From Succinivibrio sp. (GTDB taxonomy: Bacteria; Pseudomonadota; Gammaproteobacteria; Enterobacterales; Succinivibrionaceae): a stretch of 64,000 nucleotides of DNA. The notes beneath the pieces were generated by a model. The model was not told the origin of the DNA. It ran no database searches and was given only the letters and a program-made list of their open reading frames with translations. The position numbers were made by a program, and so were the translations under genes. Shown here piece by piece: positions 25,670 to 35,542 of the stretch. How positions within the stretch are numbered: position 1 is the stretch's first letter; every line of letters begins with the position of its first letter. The stretch is taken from contig JAFUGP010000112.1 in the NCBI GenBank assembly GCA_017469335.1, positions 1 to 64,000 of the forward strand, given 5' to 3'.

Positions 25670-28561
25670 ATGCTGTTTCAGATCAACCCCGATCCGCAGG
25701 CACTGAAGGAGCTGCCTCAACTGCTTGCAGCCGAGTCCCAACGCCAGCGCGTACGCTTAAAAGAACATCTGGGGGCGGAGGATTTTGACGCGCTCAGTGC
25801 CATAAGCGGCTTTGACTATGTGCTGGGTCTGTCGGATTTCATCGCCGGCACCTTGTTCTCCTACCCGGGATCATGCCGTAAGTATCTGGGGGCAGGCGCC
25901 CTGGAGCGGCCGTTGTCCGTGCCCTTTGTGCGCGATGAGGTGCATAAGCTGATTTTGCCGGGACTCTCCGATGCCGAGCTTAAAAAACGCCTGAGAATGA
26001 TACGGCGCTGCCTGCTGAGTTTGGTGGCCTGGCGGGATTTGACCGGCAGGGCGAGCTTAGAGGAGGTGCTGTCTACCACCAGCGCCATTGCCGAGATTAT
26101 TGTGCTCAGGACCATGCAGGTGGTGAGGGCTGCTCTGGCACGTCTCTTCGGGGATGCTTTAACCGAGGAGGGTGAGAGTTTGCCGCTGCTGGTGCTGGGC
26201 ATGGGCAAATTAGGCGGTGAGGAGCTTAATTTTTCTTCTGATTTGGATCTCATCTTTGTTTATCCCCACGAGGGTGAGACCCGCGGCGGGGCCCGCAGCA
26301 CCTCCTTTAAGGATTTCTTCTCACAGCAGGTGCGCCATCTGGCCAACCTGCTGGCGGATAATACCGCCGATTCCTTCTGCTACCGCATCGATCTGCGTCT
26401 GCGGCCCTTCGGCGATGCCGGTGCCCTGGTCAATTCCTTTGATGCCTTAAGCGATTACTATGAGACGCAGGGGCGCACTTGGGAGCGCTATGCCATGGTC
26501 AAGGCCCGGCTGTTGGGCGGGGATGAAGCCTACGGTCACTGGGCGGGGGATCTGAATGATCTGCTCCGGCCCTTTGTCTACCGCCGCTACCTGGACTACG
26601 GCGCGGTGGAATCATTGCGCAAGATTAAGCTCTTGATTGAGTCGGAGGCCAGGCGCCGCCACCTGGAGCATAACTTCAAGCTCGGGCCGGGGGGGATCCG
26701 TGAGGTGGAGTTCATCGCGCAGGTATTTCAGCTCATGCGCGGCGGCCGGATCTGTGAGCTCCGCAGCCGCTCGCTGCGTCAGACCTTAAAAACCCTGGGA
26801 GAGCTGGAGCTTTTGCCCGATCGTGTCTGCGAAATGCTTGATACCTGCTATGTGTACCTGCGCAGGCTGGAGAACGCGGTGCAGGAATTCTCCGACCGGC
26901 AGACTCAGGATCTGCCCTCCGCCGAGCGTGAGCAGCAGCGTCTTTTGCTGGCCATGAATCATACAGGCGATTACGCGAGCCTGCTCTCTGAGATAGCCAC
27001 TGTCATGCAGGCGGTGCACGGCGAGTTCGTGGCCATCTTTGCCAGTGACAGGAATGACGAGCTTGCGGATGCTCAATACGAGCTGTGGGATAACTCTGCC
27101 GACGATAAGGAGCAGGCGGCGCTGCTCTCGGAGGTACTCCCCAAGGAGGGGGTGCGGGAGGCTTTAGCCGTCGAGATTGTACGTTTGCGCTCGCAGCTTG
27201 CGCGCATGCCGGTGGGTAAGGTGGGGCGCGAGACGTTGCGCAATCTGATGCCGACCGTCATCAACATGGTCTGCAAAGATCAGGAGCCGGCCACGCTGTT
27301 TGTCAAGGTGGGACGACTGATTGAGACCGTGGCCCTGCGTACCACCTATCTGCAGCTTTTAAACGACAACCGTCAGGTTTTAGAGCGCTTCGTGCAGCTT
27401 TTAAAGGAAAATGCCCTGGCCAGTGAGCTTATCACCGCGCATCCCATTTTGCTTGACGAGCTGTTGGTGCCCCAGTATTTCAACTCCCCGCCGTCTGCCG
27501 ACGAATTTCTGCAGATGCTGCAGGAGCGGCTTTTGCGCCTGGATCCCGATGATCTGGAACTGCAGATGGAAGAGCTGCGTCTGTTCAAAAAGATGATGAT
27601 TCTGCGTGTGGCCATGTCCGATAAGTCCGAGCGGTTGCCGCTTATGAAAATCAGCGACTGTCTGACCTGGCTGGCCGAGGCGCTCATCCGTGAGCTGTGT
27701 CTGCTCTCCTGGAAGCAGTGCGAGGAGCGTTACGGCGCTCCACCGGGCTGCTTTATTTCCGATCCGGGCATGGTGGTCATCGCCTACGGAAAGTTGGGAG
27801 GTATAGAGCTGGGGTATAAATCAGATCTGGACATCGTCTTCATCCGCAGCGATGACGAGGGGCAGACGGTCGGGGATAAGGCAGTACCCTGCGCCATGTT
27901 CTACCAGCGCCTGGTGCAGCGTCTGCTGCACTTGAGTTCCACCCGCACCATAGGCGGGGTGCTCTACGATCTGGATGTCAGGCTGCGTCCCGACGGGGAC
28001 AGCGGGCTGCTTATCACCAGTATGGCCGCCTATGCCGAGTATCAGCGCAAAAGAGCCTGGACCTGGGAGCATCAGGCTCTGGTCAGGGCGCGGCCCATTG
28101 CCGGCTCATCCGGCCTCAGAGAGCGCTTTTTGCAGCTGCGCGAGCAGGTGCTGCGCACTCCGCGCGATCCTGACAAGCTCAGGGAGGATGTGCTGAAGAT
28201 GCGCGCCAAGATGCGCGAGAGCCTCGATCGCGGCAAAAACGGTCTTTATGACTTAAAACACAGTCGAGGCGGTATGGTGGACATAGAGTTCATTGCCCAG
28301 TATCTGGTGCTGCGCGAGGCGCCGTCTCACCCCGACATGGTGCTGTGGAGCGACAATGTGAGGATTTTTGAGGAGTGCAGCCGTCTGGGGATCATCAGTG
28401 CGGCAACCTGTACGCAGCTAAAGGAGGCTTATCTGGCAATCCGCGGTCTGTATCACCGCATTTCTCTGGCCGATCTGCCGCGGGTGGTGGCTGCAGCGGA
28501 CCGCCCGGCGCAGTGCGCGGACGTGGAGAGGATCTGGCAGGAAGTGTTTGCCCTCCCTTAA
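25670..28561 (+). CDS. glnE: Bifunctional glutamine synthetase adenylyltransferase/adenylyl-removing enzyme
   Basis: GlnE adds or removes AMP on glutamine synthetase in response to PII and glutamine. The 963-residue protein has two nucleotidyltransferase domains: the N-terminal one with GMGKLGGEELNFSSDLDLIF at about 177-196, and the C-terminal one with AYGKLGGIELGYKSDLDIVF at about 705-724. Each keeps the DLD metal pair. Length is close to E. coli (946). ATG 25670 has AGGGAGG upstream; the longer open frame overlaps ygiF and lacks a ribosome site. It converges on lpxL with only 10 bp between the ends. Confidence 0.96.
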   Translation: MLFQINPDPQALKELPQLLAAESQRQRVRLKEHLGAEDFDALSAISGFDYVLGLSDFIAGTLFSYPGSCRKYLGAGALERPLSVPFVRDEVHKLILPGLSDAELKKRLRMIRRCLLSLVAWRDLTGRASLEEVLSTTSAIAEIIVLRTMQVVRAALARLFGDALTEEGESLPLLVLGMGKLGGEELNFSSDLDLIFVYPHEGETRGGARSTSFKDFFSQQVRHLANLLADNTADSFCYRIDLRLRPFGDAGALVNSFDALSDYYETQGRTWERYAMVKARLLGGDEAYGHWAGDLNDLLRPFVYRRYLDYGAVESLRKIKLLIESEARRRHLEHNFKLGPGGIREVEFIAQVFQLMRGGRICELRSRSLRQTLKTLGELELLPDRVCEMLDTCYVYLRRLENAVQEFSDRQTQDLPSAEREQQRLLLAMNHTGDYASLLSEIATVMQAVHGEFVAIFASDRNDELADAQYELWDNSADDKEQAALLSEVLPKEGVREALAVEIVRLRSQLARMPVGKVGRETLRNLMPTVINMVCKDQEPATLFVKVGRLIETVALRTTYLQLLNDNRQVLERFVQLLKENALASELITAHPILLDELLVPQYFNSPPSADEFLQMLQERLLRLDPDDLELQMEELRLFKKMMILRVAMSDKSERLPLMKISDCLTWLAEALIRELCLLSWKQCEERYGAPPGCFISDPGMVVIAYGKLGGIELGYKSDLDIVFIRSDDEGQTVGDKAVPCAMFYQRLVQRLLHLSSTRTIGGVLYDLDVRLRPDGDSGLLITSMAAYAEYQRKRAWTWEHQALVRARPIAGSSGLRERFLQLREQVLRTPRDPDKLREDVLKMRAKMRESLDRGKNGLYDLKHSRGGMVDIEFIAQYLVLREAPSHPDMVLWSDNVRIFEECSRLGIISAATCTQLKEAYLAIRGLYHRISLADLPRVVAAADRPAQCADVERIWQEVFALP

Positions 28562-28571
28562 GGACACGGGG

Positions 28572-29624
28572 CTACTTGAGATCGGGGTAGCGGCTGTCCT
28601 CACCATCGGGGACCGTCTTGAAGCGGCGGTGCAGCCACAGGTACTGCTCGGGGGCGAGGCTGATCATTTTCTCCAGCACCTCATTGCAGCGCCGGGCATC
28701 GGCCTGCGCATCCTCCGTGGGGAAATTTTCCAGCGTGTCCCAGACGTAGAGGTGGTATTTGCCGTGCTCGCGGACGGTGAATGAGGGCTGCACCACGGTG
28801 TCTTTGACCTTGGCGAGGTTGTGGGTGCCCACTACCGTGGCCGCTTTGTCCACGCCGAAAAAGGGTACGAACACCGAGGCCTTGGCCCCGTAGTCCTGGT
28901 CGGGAGCATACCAGATGGGAACCCGGTTCATGAGAGCCTTGATCATGCTGCGCGGATCCTTGGCGTTGACCAGAGCGAGGTTATTGCGCAGCCTGCCCTT
29001 GACCTGAGTGTATTCCCACACCGGGTGGTCCGAGGGGCGGTAGACCCCGATACCCGGCTTGATGTAAAGGGCATAGAGCCGGGCCATGATCTCCAAGGTC
29101 ACATAATGACAGGTCAGGACAATGACCGGTTTGTTCTGCGCGGCCAGAGCGCGGCCGCGTGCGAGATCTTCTGAGGAGATGATCGCCAGGCGCTTTAAAC
29201 GCCAGTCAGGCCAGAACCAGGCCATGCCCACCTCAAAAATGGCCATGCCCGAACTCTCCAGCACCCTTTCCTTAAGCCGCTCCCTTTGTGCCTCGTCAAG
29301 CTGCGGATAGGCCAGTTCCAGATTGCGCCTGAGCACATAAGTGCGGTTGGGGGTGAGGCGGCCGTAAAGACGGCCCAGCACTCTGCCCAGCAACATCTGC
29401 AGGCGGTAGGGCAGTACGGTTACCAGCAGGAAATAGAGAAAAACTCCCAACCAGTTGGGCCAGAAATAGGGTTTGAGCATGCGGCGATCCAACCTGGCCT
29501 CACTGACAAACCCCTTACCCCAACCCGAGCCGGTCAGGGAGAAGCGGTGCCCTTTCTCGCGTTCGCGGGATTGTTCGCCGTAATCGGAGTGAAGAGATTT
29601 CTGCTTTGAACTGTCGTCTTGCAC
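28572..29624 (-). CDS. lpxL: Lipid A biosynthesis lauroyl acyltransferase LpxL-like
   Basis: This inner-membrane acyltransferase probably adds a secondary acyl chain to Kdo2-lipid IVA. The 350-residue protein has a membrane helix (about 57-75), the HX4E catalytic motif HYVTLE at residues 173-178, YRPSDHP, APDQDYG and the end LHRRFKT. The first about 45 residues are a polar extension absent from E. coli LpxL (306 residues). The GTG start at 29624 has AGAGG upstream, but a later start is possible. It replaces hldE, which follows glnE in E. coli. Confidence 0.88.
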   Translation of the reverse strand: MQDDSSKQKSLHSDYGEQSREREKGHRFSLTGSGWGKGFVSEARLDRRMLKPYFWPNWLGVFLYFLLVTVLPYRLQMLLGRVLGRLYGRLTPNRTYVLRRNLELAYPQLDEAQRERLKERVLESSGMAIFEVGMAWFWPDWRLKRLAIISSEDLARGRALAAQNKPVIVLTCHYVTLEIMARLYALYIKPGIGVYRPSDHPVWEYTQVKGRLRNNLALVNAKDPRSMIKALMNRVPIWYAPDQDYGAKASVFVPFFGVDKAATVVGTHNLAKVKDTVVQPSFTVREHGKYHLYVWDTLENFPTEDAQADARRCNEVLEKMISLAPEQYLWLHRRFKTVPDGEDSRYPDLK

Positions 29625-29690
29625 AAGGGCCTCTGGCTTAATATCCGCCTCAAGGAGAGTCTCGGGCAGATGAATTCAGCACTCATGTTA

Positions 29691-29710
29691 TCACAGCGGC
29701 GCCGCTGTGA
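29691..29710. repeat. 20-bp perfect GC-rich palindrome between lpxL and galR
   Basis: TCACAGCGGC followed by GCCGCTGTGA is a perfect 20-bp palindrome. CATG (29684-29687) and CATG (29711-29714) extend the dyad on the outside with a 3-nt bulge. There is no T run on either side. It may be an operator upstream of lpxL or a stem in the galR-lpxL transcript. Confidence 0.5.
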
Positions 29711-29765
29711 CATGTCAAGGCGCCGCCTCAGGCAGGGTGTGTGTGCCGTAAATTAAGCGCTCAGG

Positions 29766-30797
29766 CTAGGGCTGGGTGTGGAAAAACTCGTATTCACCTG
29801 CCCCCAGGTTGCGTACGCTCTCTCTTACCACCAAGGTGGTGAGCAGGGGCGGCGGGGGACCGCAGTCCTCTTTTGCGTAGAGCGACAAGGACAGCTCTGT
29901 GGCATAACGGGCCATCTCCCGCACCGGGTTTTTGACGGTGGTAAGCGGCGGGTTGAGACAGCCGGCCAGTCCCAGATCGTCAAAGCCCGTGACCGAAATG
30001 TCATCGGGCACCCGCAGCCCGGCCTCACGAAACTGCGCGATCAGCCCGGCGGCTACCTGGTCGTTGTAGGCGGCCACCGCCGAGAAGCGGCCGCGCTGTT
30101 CCAGAAGCCTCAGCGCCGCCCGTCTTCCTCCCTCCATGGTGGGATCGACGGTGATCCTAAGCTGGGGATCGGCCGGGCAGCCCTGCGCTCTGAGCATGTC
30201 CTCGTAGGCGCGGTAGCGTTCCACTGCATCCAAAATGCCGTGGCTGGAATCGATGAAAGCAATTCTGGTATGTCCGCAGTCCAACAGGTGCTTGACCGCT
30301 TCGCGCATGCCGCTTTGATTGTCCACGTTGACGCAACGGCTCTCATAACCGGGCAGCACGCGGTTGATGACCACCATGGAGGGTACCTTGTCCATGCACT
30401 CTTGGAGCGTCTGATCCGACAGAGCCATGGCGTGAACCACCAGAGCCGAGCAGCGGTGAGCGATGAGATTCTCCAGTGCGGCTTTCTCCTGCTCGGCGTT
30501 GTGATAACCCTGAGCTACCAGCATGCTCTGCTTGCGCTGTACCGAGATGCTTTCACAGGCGCTGGCCAGAATACCGAAATAGGGATCGGACACATCTGAC
30601 ACCAGCACGCCCACGGTGCGGGAAACCTTCAGCGCCAGATCGCGCGCGTTGACGTTGAGGGAGAACCCCAACTGACGCTGAGCCTCCAGAACGGCCTGAC
30701 GCAGGGGCTCTCTGACAAACACAGTGCCGTTGAGCACCCGTGAGACGGTGGCAACCGACACATTGGCCAGCCTGGCGACATCCTTGATAGTGGCCAT
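29766..30797 (-). CDS. galR: LacI/GalR-family transcriptional regulator, probable galactose repressor
   Basis: The 343-residue protein starts with the LacI-type helix-turn-helix MATIKDVARLANVSVATVSR and hinge helix, followed by a periplasmic-binding-protein-like effector domain with GVLVSDVSDPYFG, VVINRVLPGYES, AYNDQVAAG and VTGFDDLGLAGCLNPPLTTV. ATG 30797 with AGGAG upstream is preferred over an in-frame upstream extension to 30890. It is divergent from galETK, and an operator-like GTAATCGTTTTCA lies in the intergenic region, so repression of the gal operon by GalR is inferred; galactose as inducer is likely but unproven. Confidence 0.85.
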   Translation of the reverse strand: MATIKDVARLANVSVATVSRVLNGTVFVREPLRQAVLEAQRQLGFSLNVNARDLALKVSRTVGVLVSDVSDPYFGILASACESISVQRKQSMLVAQGYHNAEQEKAALENLIAHRCSALVVHAMALSDQTLQECMDKVPSMVVINRVLPGYESRCVNVDNQSGMREAVKHLLDCGHTRIAFIDSSHGILDAVERYRAYEDMLRAQGCPADPQLRITVDPTMEGGRRAALRLLEQRGRFSAVAAYNDQVAAGLIAQFREAGLRVPDDISVTGFDDLGLAGCLNPPLTTVKNPVREMARYATELSLSLYAKEDCGPPPPLLTTLVVRESVRNLGAGEYEFFHTQP

Positions 30798-31239
30798 GTC
30801 TGATCTACTCCTCGGCGATCTTGGTCTTAAGGCAGTCCCCGGGCACTGAGGCAAAGCCTTCGGGTACTCCCGGATCGCCCGACCGCACACTCCCGTCCTG
30901 ACGCAGGAATTTTTTGTTGACGTTCGTTGAAAAAATAAAACTCAGACCCCGGCATAAACCTGACCATGGTCTAAGATTGACGGACTAGTGTCTAGTATAG
31001 TGATTGTTAGTAATCGTTTTCAAGGCGCTGCCGGGTGGTTTTTGGCACCTAGCTCTCAAAAAATAGAAGCAAAAATCATTTACTTAGCCTGAGCAAATGA
31101 TAATAACCGATCGAGATCACACTTTTGTGCGCTGTCACGGCACACGGTAAATCAGGCACCGTAAGACGGCGTGAACTAAGACTACAGGCCCGGTGAATGC
31201 CGGGCAGTTTTATGCAGTAACGTACATGGGAGGAACAAT
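30798..31239. other. 442-bp galR-galE divergent regulatory region
   Basis: No gene is seen here. It contains a TATAGT -10-like box at 30996-31001, the candidate GalR operator at 31008-31023, and TCACA at 31117-31121, which resembles one CRP half-site. The leader to galE ends with GGGAGGAACAAT before the ATG. The long leader suggests more than one start site. Confidence 0.55.
31008..31023. promoter_or_regulatory. Candidate GalR operator
   Basis: TAGTAATCGTTTTCAA matches the GalR/GalS consensus GTGNAANCGNTTNCAC at 9 of 12 fixed positions, including the central CG and both AA/TT pairs. It lies 6 bp downstream of a TATAGT box (30996-31001), a position suited to repression. Confidence 0.5.
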
Positions 31240-32259
31240 ATGGCAACCATTCTGGTACCGGGTGGAGCAGGATTCATCGGCAGTCATACCGTCATAGCGC
31301 TGGTAAACGCCGGCTATGACGTGGTGATTTTCGACAATTTCTCGAATTCCAAGCCCACTGTGCTGGAACGCCTCAAGAAAATCTTGGGCAAGAACATTCC
31401 CTTTGTCTGCGGTGACATCCGCAACCGCGAGCAGATCGAGAATGTCTTTGAGCAGTACAAGATCGACGGCGTCATCAATTTCGCCGGTCTCAAGGCGGTG
31501 GGCGAGTCCGTCAAGAAACCGTTGGAGTACTACGACAACAACGTTCACGGTGCCCGTACCCTGTTGCAGGTGATGCGCGAATACCAGTGCCACAACTTCA
31601 TTTTCTCCTCCTCGGCCACCGTCTACGGTGAGCCTGACAGCGTGCCGCTTACCGAGTCATCTCCGGTCAAGCGTGCCAACAGCCCCTACGGCCAGACCAA
31701 GATAGACATCGAGTACATGTGCCAGGAACTGCAGATTGCCGCGCCGGAGTTTTCCATGGTGCTGTTGCGCTATTTCAATCCGGTGGGTGCTCACGAGTCC
31801 GGGCTTATCGGTGAGGATCCCAAGGGCATTCCCAACAACCTCATGCCTTACCTCTGCCAGGTGGCGGTGGGACGTCTGCCGCACCTGAACGTCTTCGGTA
31901 ACGACTATCCGACCCCGGACGGCACCTGCGTGCGCGACTATATCCACGTGGTGGATCTCGCCGAGGGCCATGTGGCGGCCTTAAAGCACTGTCTCAACGT
32001 GCCGGGGGTGCACATTTACAATCTGGGCACCGGTATCGGCTACAGCGTGCTTGATATGGTCAAAGCTTTCTCCAAGGCCATGGGACGCGAACTGCCCTAT
32101 AAGATTGCGCCGCGGCGTGCCGGAGACGTGGTGCAGTGTTACGCCGATCCGGCGCTGGCCAAAAAAGAGCTGGGCTGGAGCGCCAAGAAGAACTTAGATC
32201 AGATGGCGGCGGATTCCTATAACTGGCAAAAGAACAACCCCAACGGGTATGACGATTAA
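31240..32259 (+). CDS. galE: UDP-glucose 4-epimerase
   Basis: GalE interconverts UDP-galactose and UDP-glucose in the Leloir pathway. The 339-residue short-chain dehydrogenase has the NAD-binding GGAGFIGSH at 8-16, SSSATVYG with the catalytic Ser/Thr, and YGQTK (Tyr-x3-Lys) at about residue 150. Length equals E. coli GalE (338). It is the first gene of galE-galT-galK; galM is absent here. Confidence 0.97.
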   Translation: MATILVPGGAGFIGSHTVIALVNAGYDVVIFDNFSNSKPTVLERLKKILGKNIPFVCGDIRNREQIENVFEQYKIDGVINFAGLKAVGESVKKPLEYYDNNVHGARTLLQVMREYQCHNFIFSSSATVYGEPDSVPLTESSPVKRANSPYGQTKIDIEYMCQELQIAAPEFSMVLLRYFNPVGAHESGLIGEDPKGIPNNLMPYLCQVAVGRLPHLNVFGNDYPTPDGTCVRDYIHVVDLAEGHVAALKHCLNVPGVHIYNLGTGIGYSVLDMVKAFSKAMGRELPYKIAPRRAGDVVQCYADPALAKKELGWSAKKNLDQMAADSYNWQKNNPNGYDD

Positions 32260-32284
32260 ACATCTACAAGGAGTCAGGAATCAG

Positions 32285-33325
32285 ATGAGCAATTTTGACA
32301 TCACTTCCCATCCGCACCGCCGTTTCAACGCCTTGACCGGCGAGTGGATCCTCGTTTCGCCTCACCGGGCCAAACGTCCCTGGCTGGGGCAGGTGGAAAA
32401 AGTGCCGCCGGAGGACAAACCTTCCTACGATCCCAAGTGCTATCTCTGCCCCGGGAATCAGCGCGTCAACGGCGATATGAATCCCAAGTACGAGAGCAAT
32501 TTTGTCTTTACCAATGACTTTGCGGCTCTCACGCCGGATACGCCGCTTGAAGTGGAAGGCAACGATGATCTGTTCAAGTGCGAGCCGGCGCGCGGCACTG
32601 CCCGGGTGCTGTGTTTTTCGGCCGACCACTCCAAGACACTGCCGGTGCTGCCCGTTGAGCAGATCCGCAAGGTGGTGGATCTGTGGGGCGATCAGCTCAC
32701 CGAGCTTTCCAAAGAGTACAAGTATGTGCAGCTCTTTGAGAACAAGGGCGCCATTATGGGCTGCTCCAATCCTCACCCGCACGGGCAGATCTGGGCCTGC
32801 AACTTCATCCCCGAGGAGATCTCCAAGGAACTGACTCAGCAGAAAGCCTACTTTGCCAAGCACGCTGCGCCTCTGTTGACGGACTATGTGCAGGGCGAGC
32901 TCAAACGTGGCGAGCGCATCATCTTTGAGACCGAATATTTCGTGGCGCTGGTACCTTTCTGGGCCTTCTGGCCGTTCGAGACCATGTTGCTGCCCAAGTT
33001 CAAAGTCGCGCGCATCAATGAGCTCAACGACGCCCAGAAAGACGATCTGGCCGCGGCCATCAAACGGCTGACCACCCGTTACGACAACCTCTTTGAGTGT
33101 TCCTTCCCCTACTCCATGGGCTGGCACAACGCTCCCTGCGACGGCGAGGAGCACCCCGAGTGGATCATGCACGCGCACTACTATCCGCCGCTGTTGCGCA
33201 GCGCCACGGTCAAGAAGTTCGTGGCCGGCTTTGAGCTGTTGGCCGAGAAGCAGCGCGATCTCACCGCAGAGCAGGCAGCCGATCGCTTAAGAGGACTCAG
33301 CGAGACCCACTACAGCGAGCGCTAA
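32285..33325 (+). CDS. galT: Galactose-1-phosphate uridylyltransferase
   Basis: GalT exchanges UMP between UDP-glucose and galactose-1-phosphate. The 346-residue class I enzyme has [20 protein letters not shown], the zinc-related CYLCPGN, the catalytic NPHPHGQIW (His-Pro-His), and YYPPLLRS near the end. ATG 32285 has CAGGA 5 nt upstream and gives the E. coli-like length (348). It begins 25 bp after galE. Confidence 0.97.
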   Translation: MSNFDITSHPHRRFNALTGEWILVSPHRAKRPWLGQVEKVPPEDKPSYDPKCYLCPGNQRVNGDMNPKYESNFVFTNDFAALTPDTPLEVEGNDDLFKCEPARGTARVLCFSADHSKTLPVLPVEQIRKVVDLWGDQLTELSKEYKYVQLFENKGAIMGCSNPHPHGQIWACNFIPEEISKELTQQKAYFAKHAAPLLTDYVQGELKRGERIIFETEYFVALVPFWAFWPFETMLLPKFKVARINELNDAQKDDLAAAIKRLTTRYDNLFECSFPYSMGWHNAPCDGEEHPEWIMHAHYYPPLLRSATVKKFVAGFELLAEKQRDLTAEQAADRLRGLSETHYSER

Positions 33326-33398
33326 TACATCAAACCCAGGCACCGTCCCCATACTTAAGTCCCGGAGACGGTGCGGCGAATTTAATTGAGGAAACATC

Positions 33399-34559
33399 AT
33401 GAGTCAGGTAATCGACAAGGCCAAGAGTGCCTTCAAAGCCAAATTCAACACCGAGCCCACCATGAGTGCCTATGCGCCGGGCCGCGTAAACATTATCGGT
33501 GAGCATACCGATTACAACGGCGGTTTCGTGCTGCCGTGTGCCATCAAGTACGGCACCGGTATCGCCGCCCGCGAAAACGGCACCAACAAGATGAGGGTGC
33601 TCGCCTGCGACATCAACAATGACTTTGACGAGTTTGAGATAGGCGCCGACATTCCCAAGCACCCGGACAAGCTGTGGGTCAACTATCTGCGGGGCATGAC
33701 CGGACTTATCGCCAAGAAGTATCCCGGCAAGGTCAAGGGACTGGATTTGGCTATCTGCGGCGATATCCCGCAGGGTGCCGGACTCTCCTCCTCGGCTTCG
33801 CTGGAAGTGTCTTTCGGTCACCTGGTTTCCAGCGCCTTTGAACTGGGCATAGCGTTGCAGGATGTGGCTTTGATGGGACAGGCAGCCGAGGCCTATATCG
33901 GCATGAAATGCGGCATCATGGATCAGACCATTTCCGCCTGCGGCACCGCCGATCACGCGCTGTGCATAGACTGCCGCAGCCTCAAGCTCACCCAGGTGCC
34001 GGTACCGTCCAACCTGGTGGTGATGGTGATCAACTCCAACGTCAAGCATCAGTTGGTGGGCTCGGAGTACAACGATCGCCGCGAAAGCTGCGAGAAGGCC
34101 GCCAAGATCATGGGGGTGGAGTTGCTGCGCGACGCCGATCTGGCGCTGCTGGAGAAATTCAAGGATCAGATGGACGAGGTCACCTACCGCCGTGCCCGCC
34201 ATGTCATCACCGAGGACGAGCGCGTGCTCAAGGCCATGGATGCCTTTGCCAAGGGTGATCTGGCCGTGCTCGCCGATCTGATGTACCAGTCCCATCTCTC
34301 CGAGAAGAATGATTTTGAGATCGTGGTCAAGGAGACCGACGCGTTGGTGGAGATTGTGCATAAGACCCTGGGCGAGGGCAAGCATGCCGCCCGTCAGACC
34401 GGCGGCGGCTTCGGCGGCAGCATTGTCGCGGTGGTGGAGCCGGAAAACGTGCAGAAGGTCACCGACGCCATCAATGCCCAGTACAAGGCCATCTCGGGAC
34501 TTGATGCCACCATCTTTGAGACCAAGGCCTGCAACGGCGCGCAGTTTGCAAGACTGTAA
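33399..34559 (+). CDS. galK: Galactokinase
   Basis: GalK phosphorylates galactose at C1. The 386-residue GHMP kinase has the galactokinase signature PGRVNIIGEHTDYNGGFVLP (about 28-47), the ATP-binding PQGAGLSSSASLEV, CGIMDQ with the catalytic Asp, and GGGFGGSIVA. TTGAGGAAACATC precedes the ATG. It closes the galETK operon and is followed by a strong terminator. Confidence 0.97.
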   Translation: MSQVIDKAKSAFKAKFNTEPTMSAYAPGRVNIIGEHTDYNGGFVLPCAIKYGTGIAARENGTNKMRVLACDINNDFDEFEIGADIPKHPDKLWVNYLRGMTGLIAKKYPGKVKGLDLAICGDIPQGAGLSSSASLEVSFGHLVSSAFELGIALQDVALMGQAAEAYIGMKCGIMDQTISACGTADHALCIDCRSLKLTQVPVPSNLVVMVINSNVKHQLVGSEYNDRRESCEKAAKIMGVELLRDADLALLEKFKDQMDEVTYRRARHVITEDERVLKAMDAFAKGDLAVLADLMYQSHLSEKNDFEIVVKETDALVEIVHKTLGEGKHAARQTGGGFGGSIVAVVEPENVQKVTDAINAQYKAISGLDATIFETKACNGAQFARL

Positions 34560-34581
34560 TCTTCGCTCCGGATAAGCGGCA

Positions 34582-34616
34582 AGCCCTCAAGATCTGATGA
34601 TCCTGAGGGCTTTTTG
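34582..34616 (+). terminator. Rho-independent terminator of the gal operon
   Basis: AGCCCTCAAGATC (34582-34594) pairs with GATCCTGAGGGCT (34599-34611, one mismatch) across a 4-nt loop, followed by a T run. Confidence 0.9.
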
Positions 34617-34698
34617 TTGTGCTCAATCTGCGCTGACCTCAAGTTGGGGGGCACTGAAGTCGGAGCGCAGATGATACAATTTGCACAGCGAGGCGCAT

Positions 34699-35538
34699 AT
34701 GGAACAGACGGATATCTTCGATTTTAGCGATGCCAGCGATAACACCAAGGCGGCGCGGAGCGATTTTGCTCCACCCCTAAATGATCCGCAGGGCAGTGTC
34801 GAGCGCAATCTGTTTTCGGCCATCGCCGACCTGGTGGGTCAGGATAAGGCCGCAGAGATCGACTTTGAACGCAAAATAGATCTCGCCAAACAGATGGAAC
34901 GCGATCACGAAGCGGCCACGCGGGATCTGCGGCAAAAGGCGATAGGCGCCAGCCAGAGCTATACCCAGCTTCTGCAGCTGAGCGGTCGTGTCAAGGCCGA
35001 GTGGACTTTTGAGCAGATCCAGCACGACGAGCTTAATTCTCAGGCCATCAGTGCCGCGCGTTCCTTCTGTGATACCAGCGGCGTGGCGCCGCAGCGTATC
35101 CTGGTGGTAACCGGCAACCCCGGCAGCGGCAAGACCGTGCTGTGCAACGCTCTGGCCAACTATTACATGAAGAATACCGGCAGACGGGTCTGCTATACCA
35201 GTCTTGCGGCCGTCAAGGAACTCAGGTTCAGTGCCGGCGAGCGCGAAGATGAATTCACCGGTTTGCGCTTTGGGGAGTACCGCGCTCTGGTGGAGTGCGC
35301 TCTGCTTATCATCGATCCCCTGGTGTTGGGCAATACCCCTCTGACTCCCTTTGAGAACAGAGTGCTCTGCAGACTGTGCACGCAGCATTATGAGCACGGC
35401 GGAGAGTTGGTGCTTACTCTCCCCAAGGTCGGTGCCACGGTTAACGAATACATGGAACTTTACTGTGCCGATGCCCTGCACAGCTACGAGGGCATGCGGG
35501 CCGATCTGTTAGGCGAGAGCCGCCGCAACAAGTGGTAG
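34699..35538 (+). CDS. Diverged DnaC/IstB-like AAA ATPase
   Basis: The 279-residue protein resembles DnaC-type helicase loaders: an N-terminal charged helix region, EQIQHDELNSQAISAARSF before the ATPase, and a P-loop GNPGSGKTVLCNAL (about 137-150). The Walker B strand reads ALLIIDPLVLG, where the usual DE is DP, so the catalytic glutamate is missing. The C-terminus (SYEGMRADLLGESRRNKW) still resembles the DnaC end. ATG 34699 has GCGAGG upstream. It starts a possible unit with ruvX (4-bp gap) and the YqcC-family gene. Whether it loads DnaB or does something else cannot be told. Confidence 0.65.
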   Translation: MEQTDIFDFSDASDNTKAARSDFAPPLNDPQGSVERNLFSAIADLVGQDKAAEIDFERKIDLAKQMERDHEAATRDLRQKAIGASQSYTQLLQLSGRVKAEWTFEQIQHDELNSQAISAARSFCDTSGVAPQRILVVTGNPGSGKTVLCNALANYYMKNTGRRVCYTSLAAVKELRFSAGEREDEFTGLRFGEYRALVECALLIIDPLVLGNTPLTPFENRVLCRLCTQHYEHGGELVLTLPKVGATVNEYMELYCADALHSYEGMRADLLGESRRNKW

Positions 35539-35542
35539 CGTC

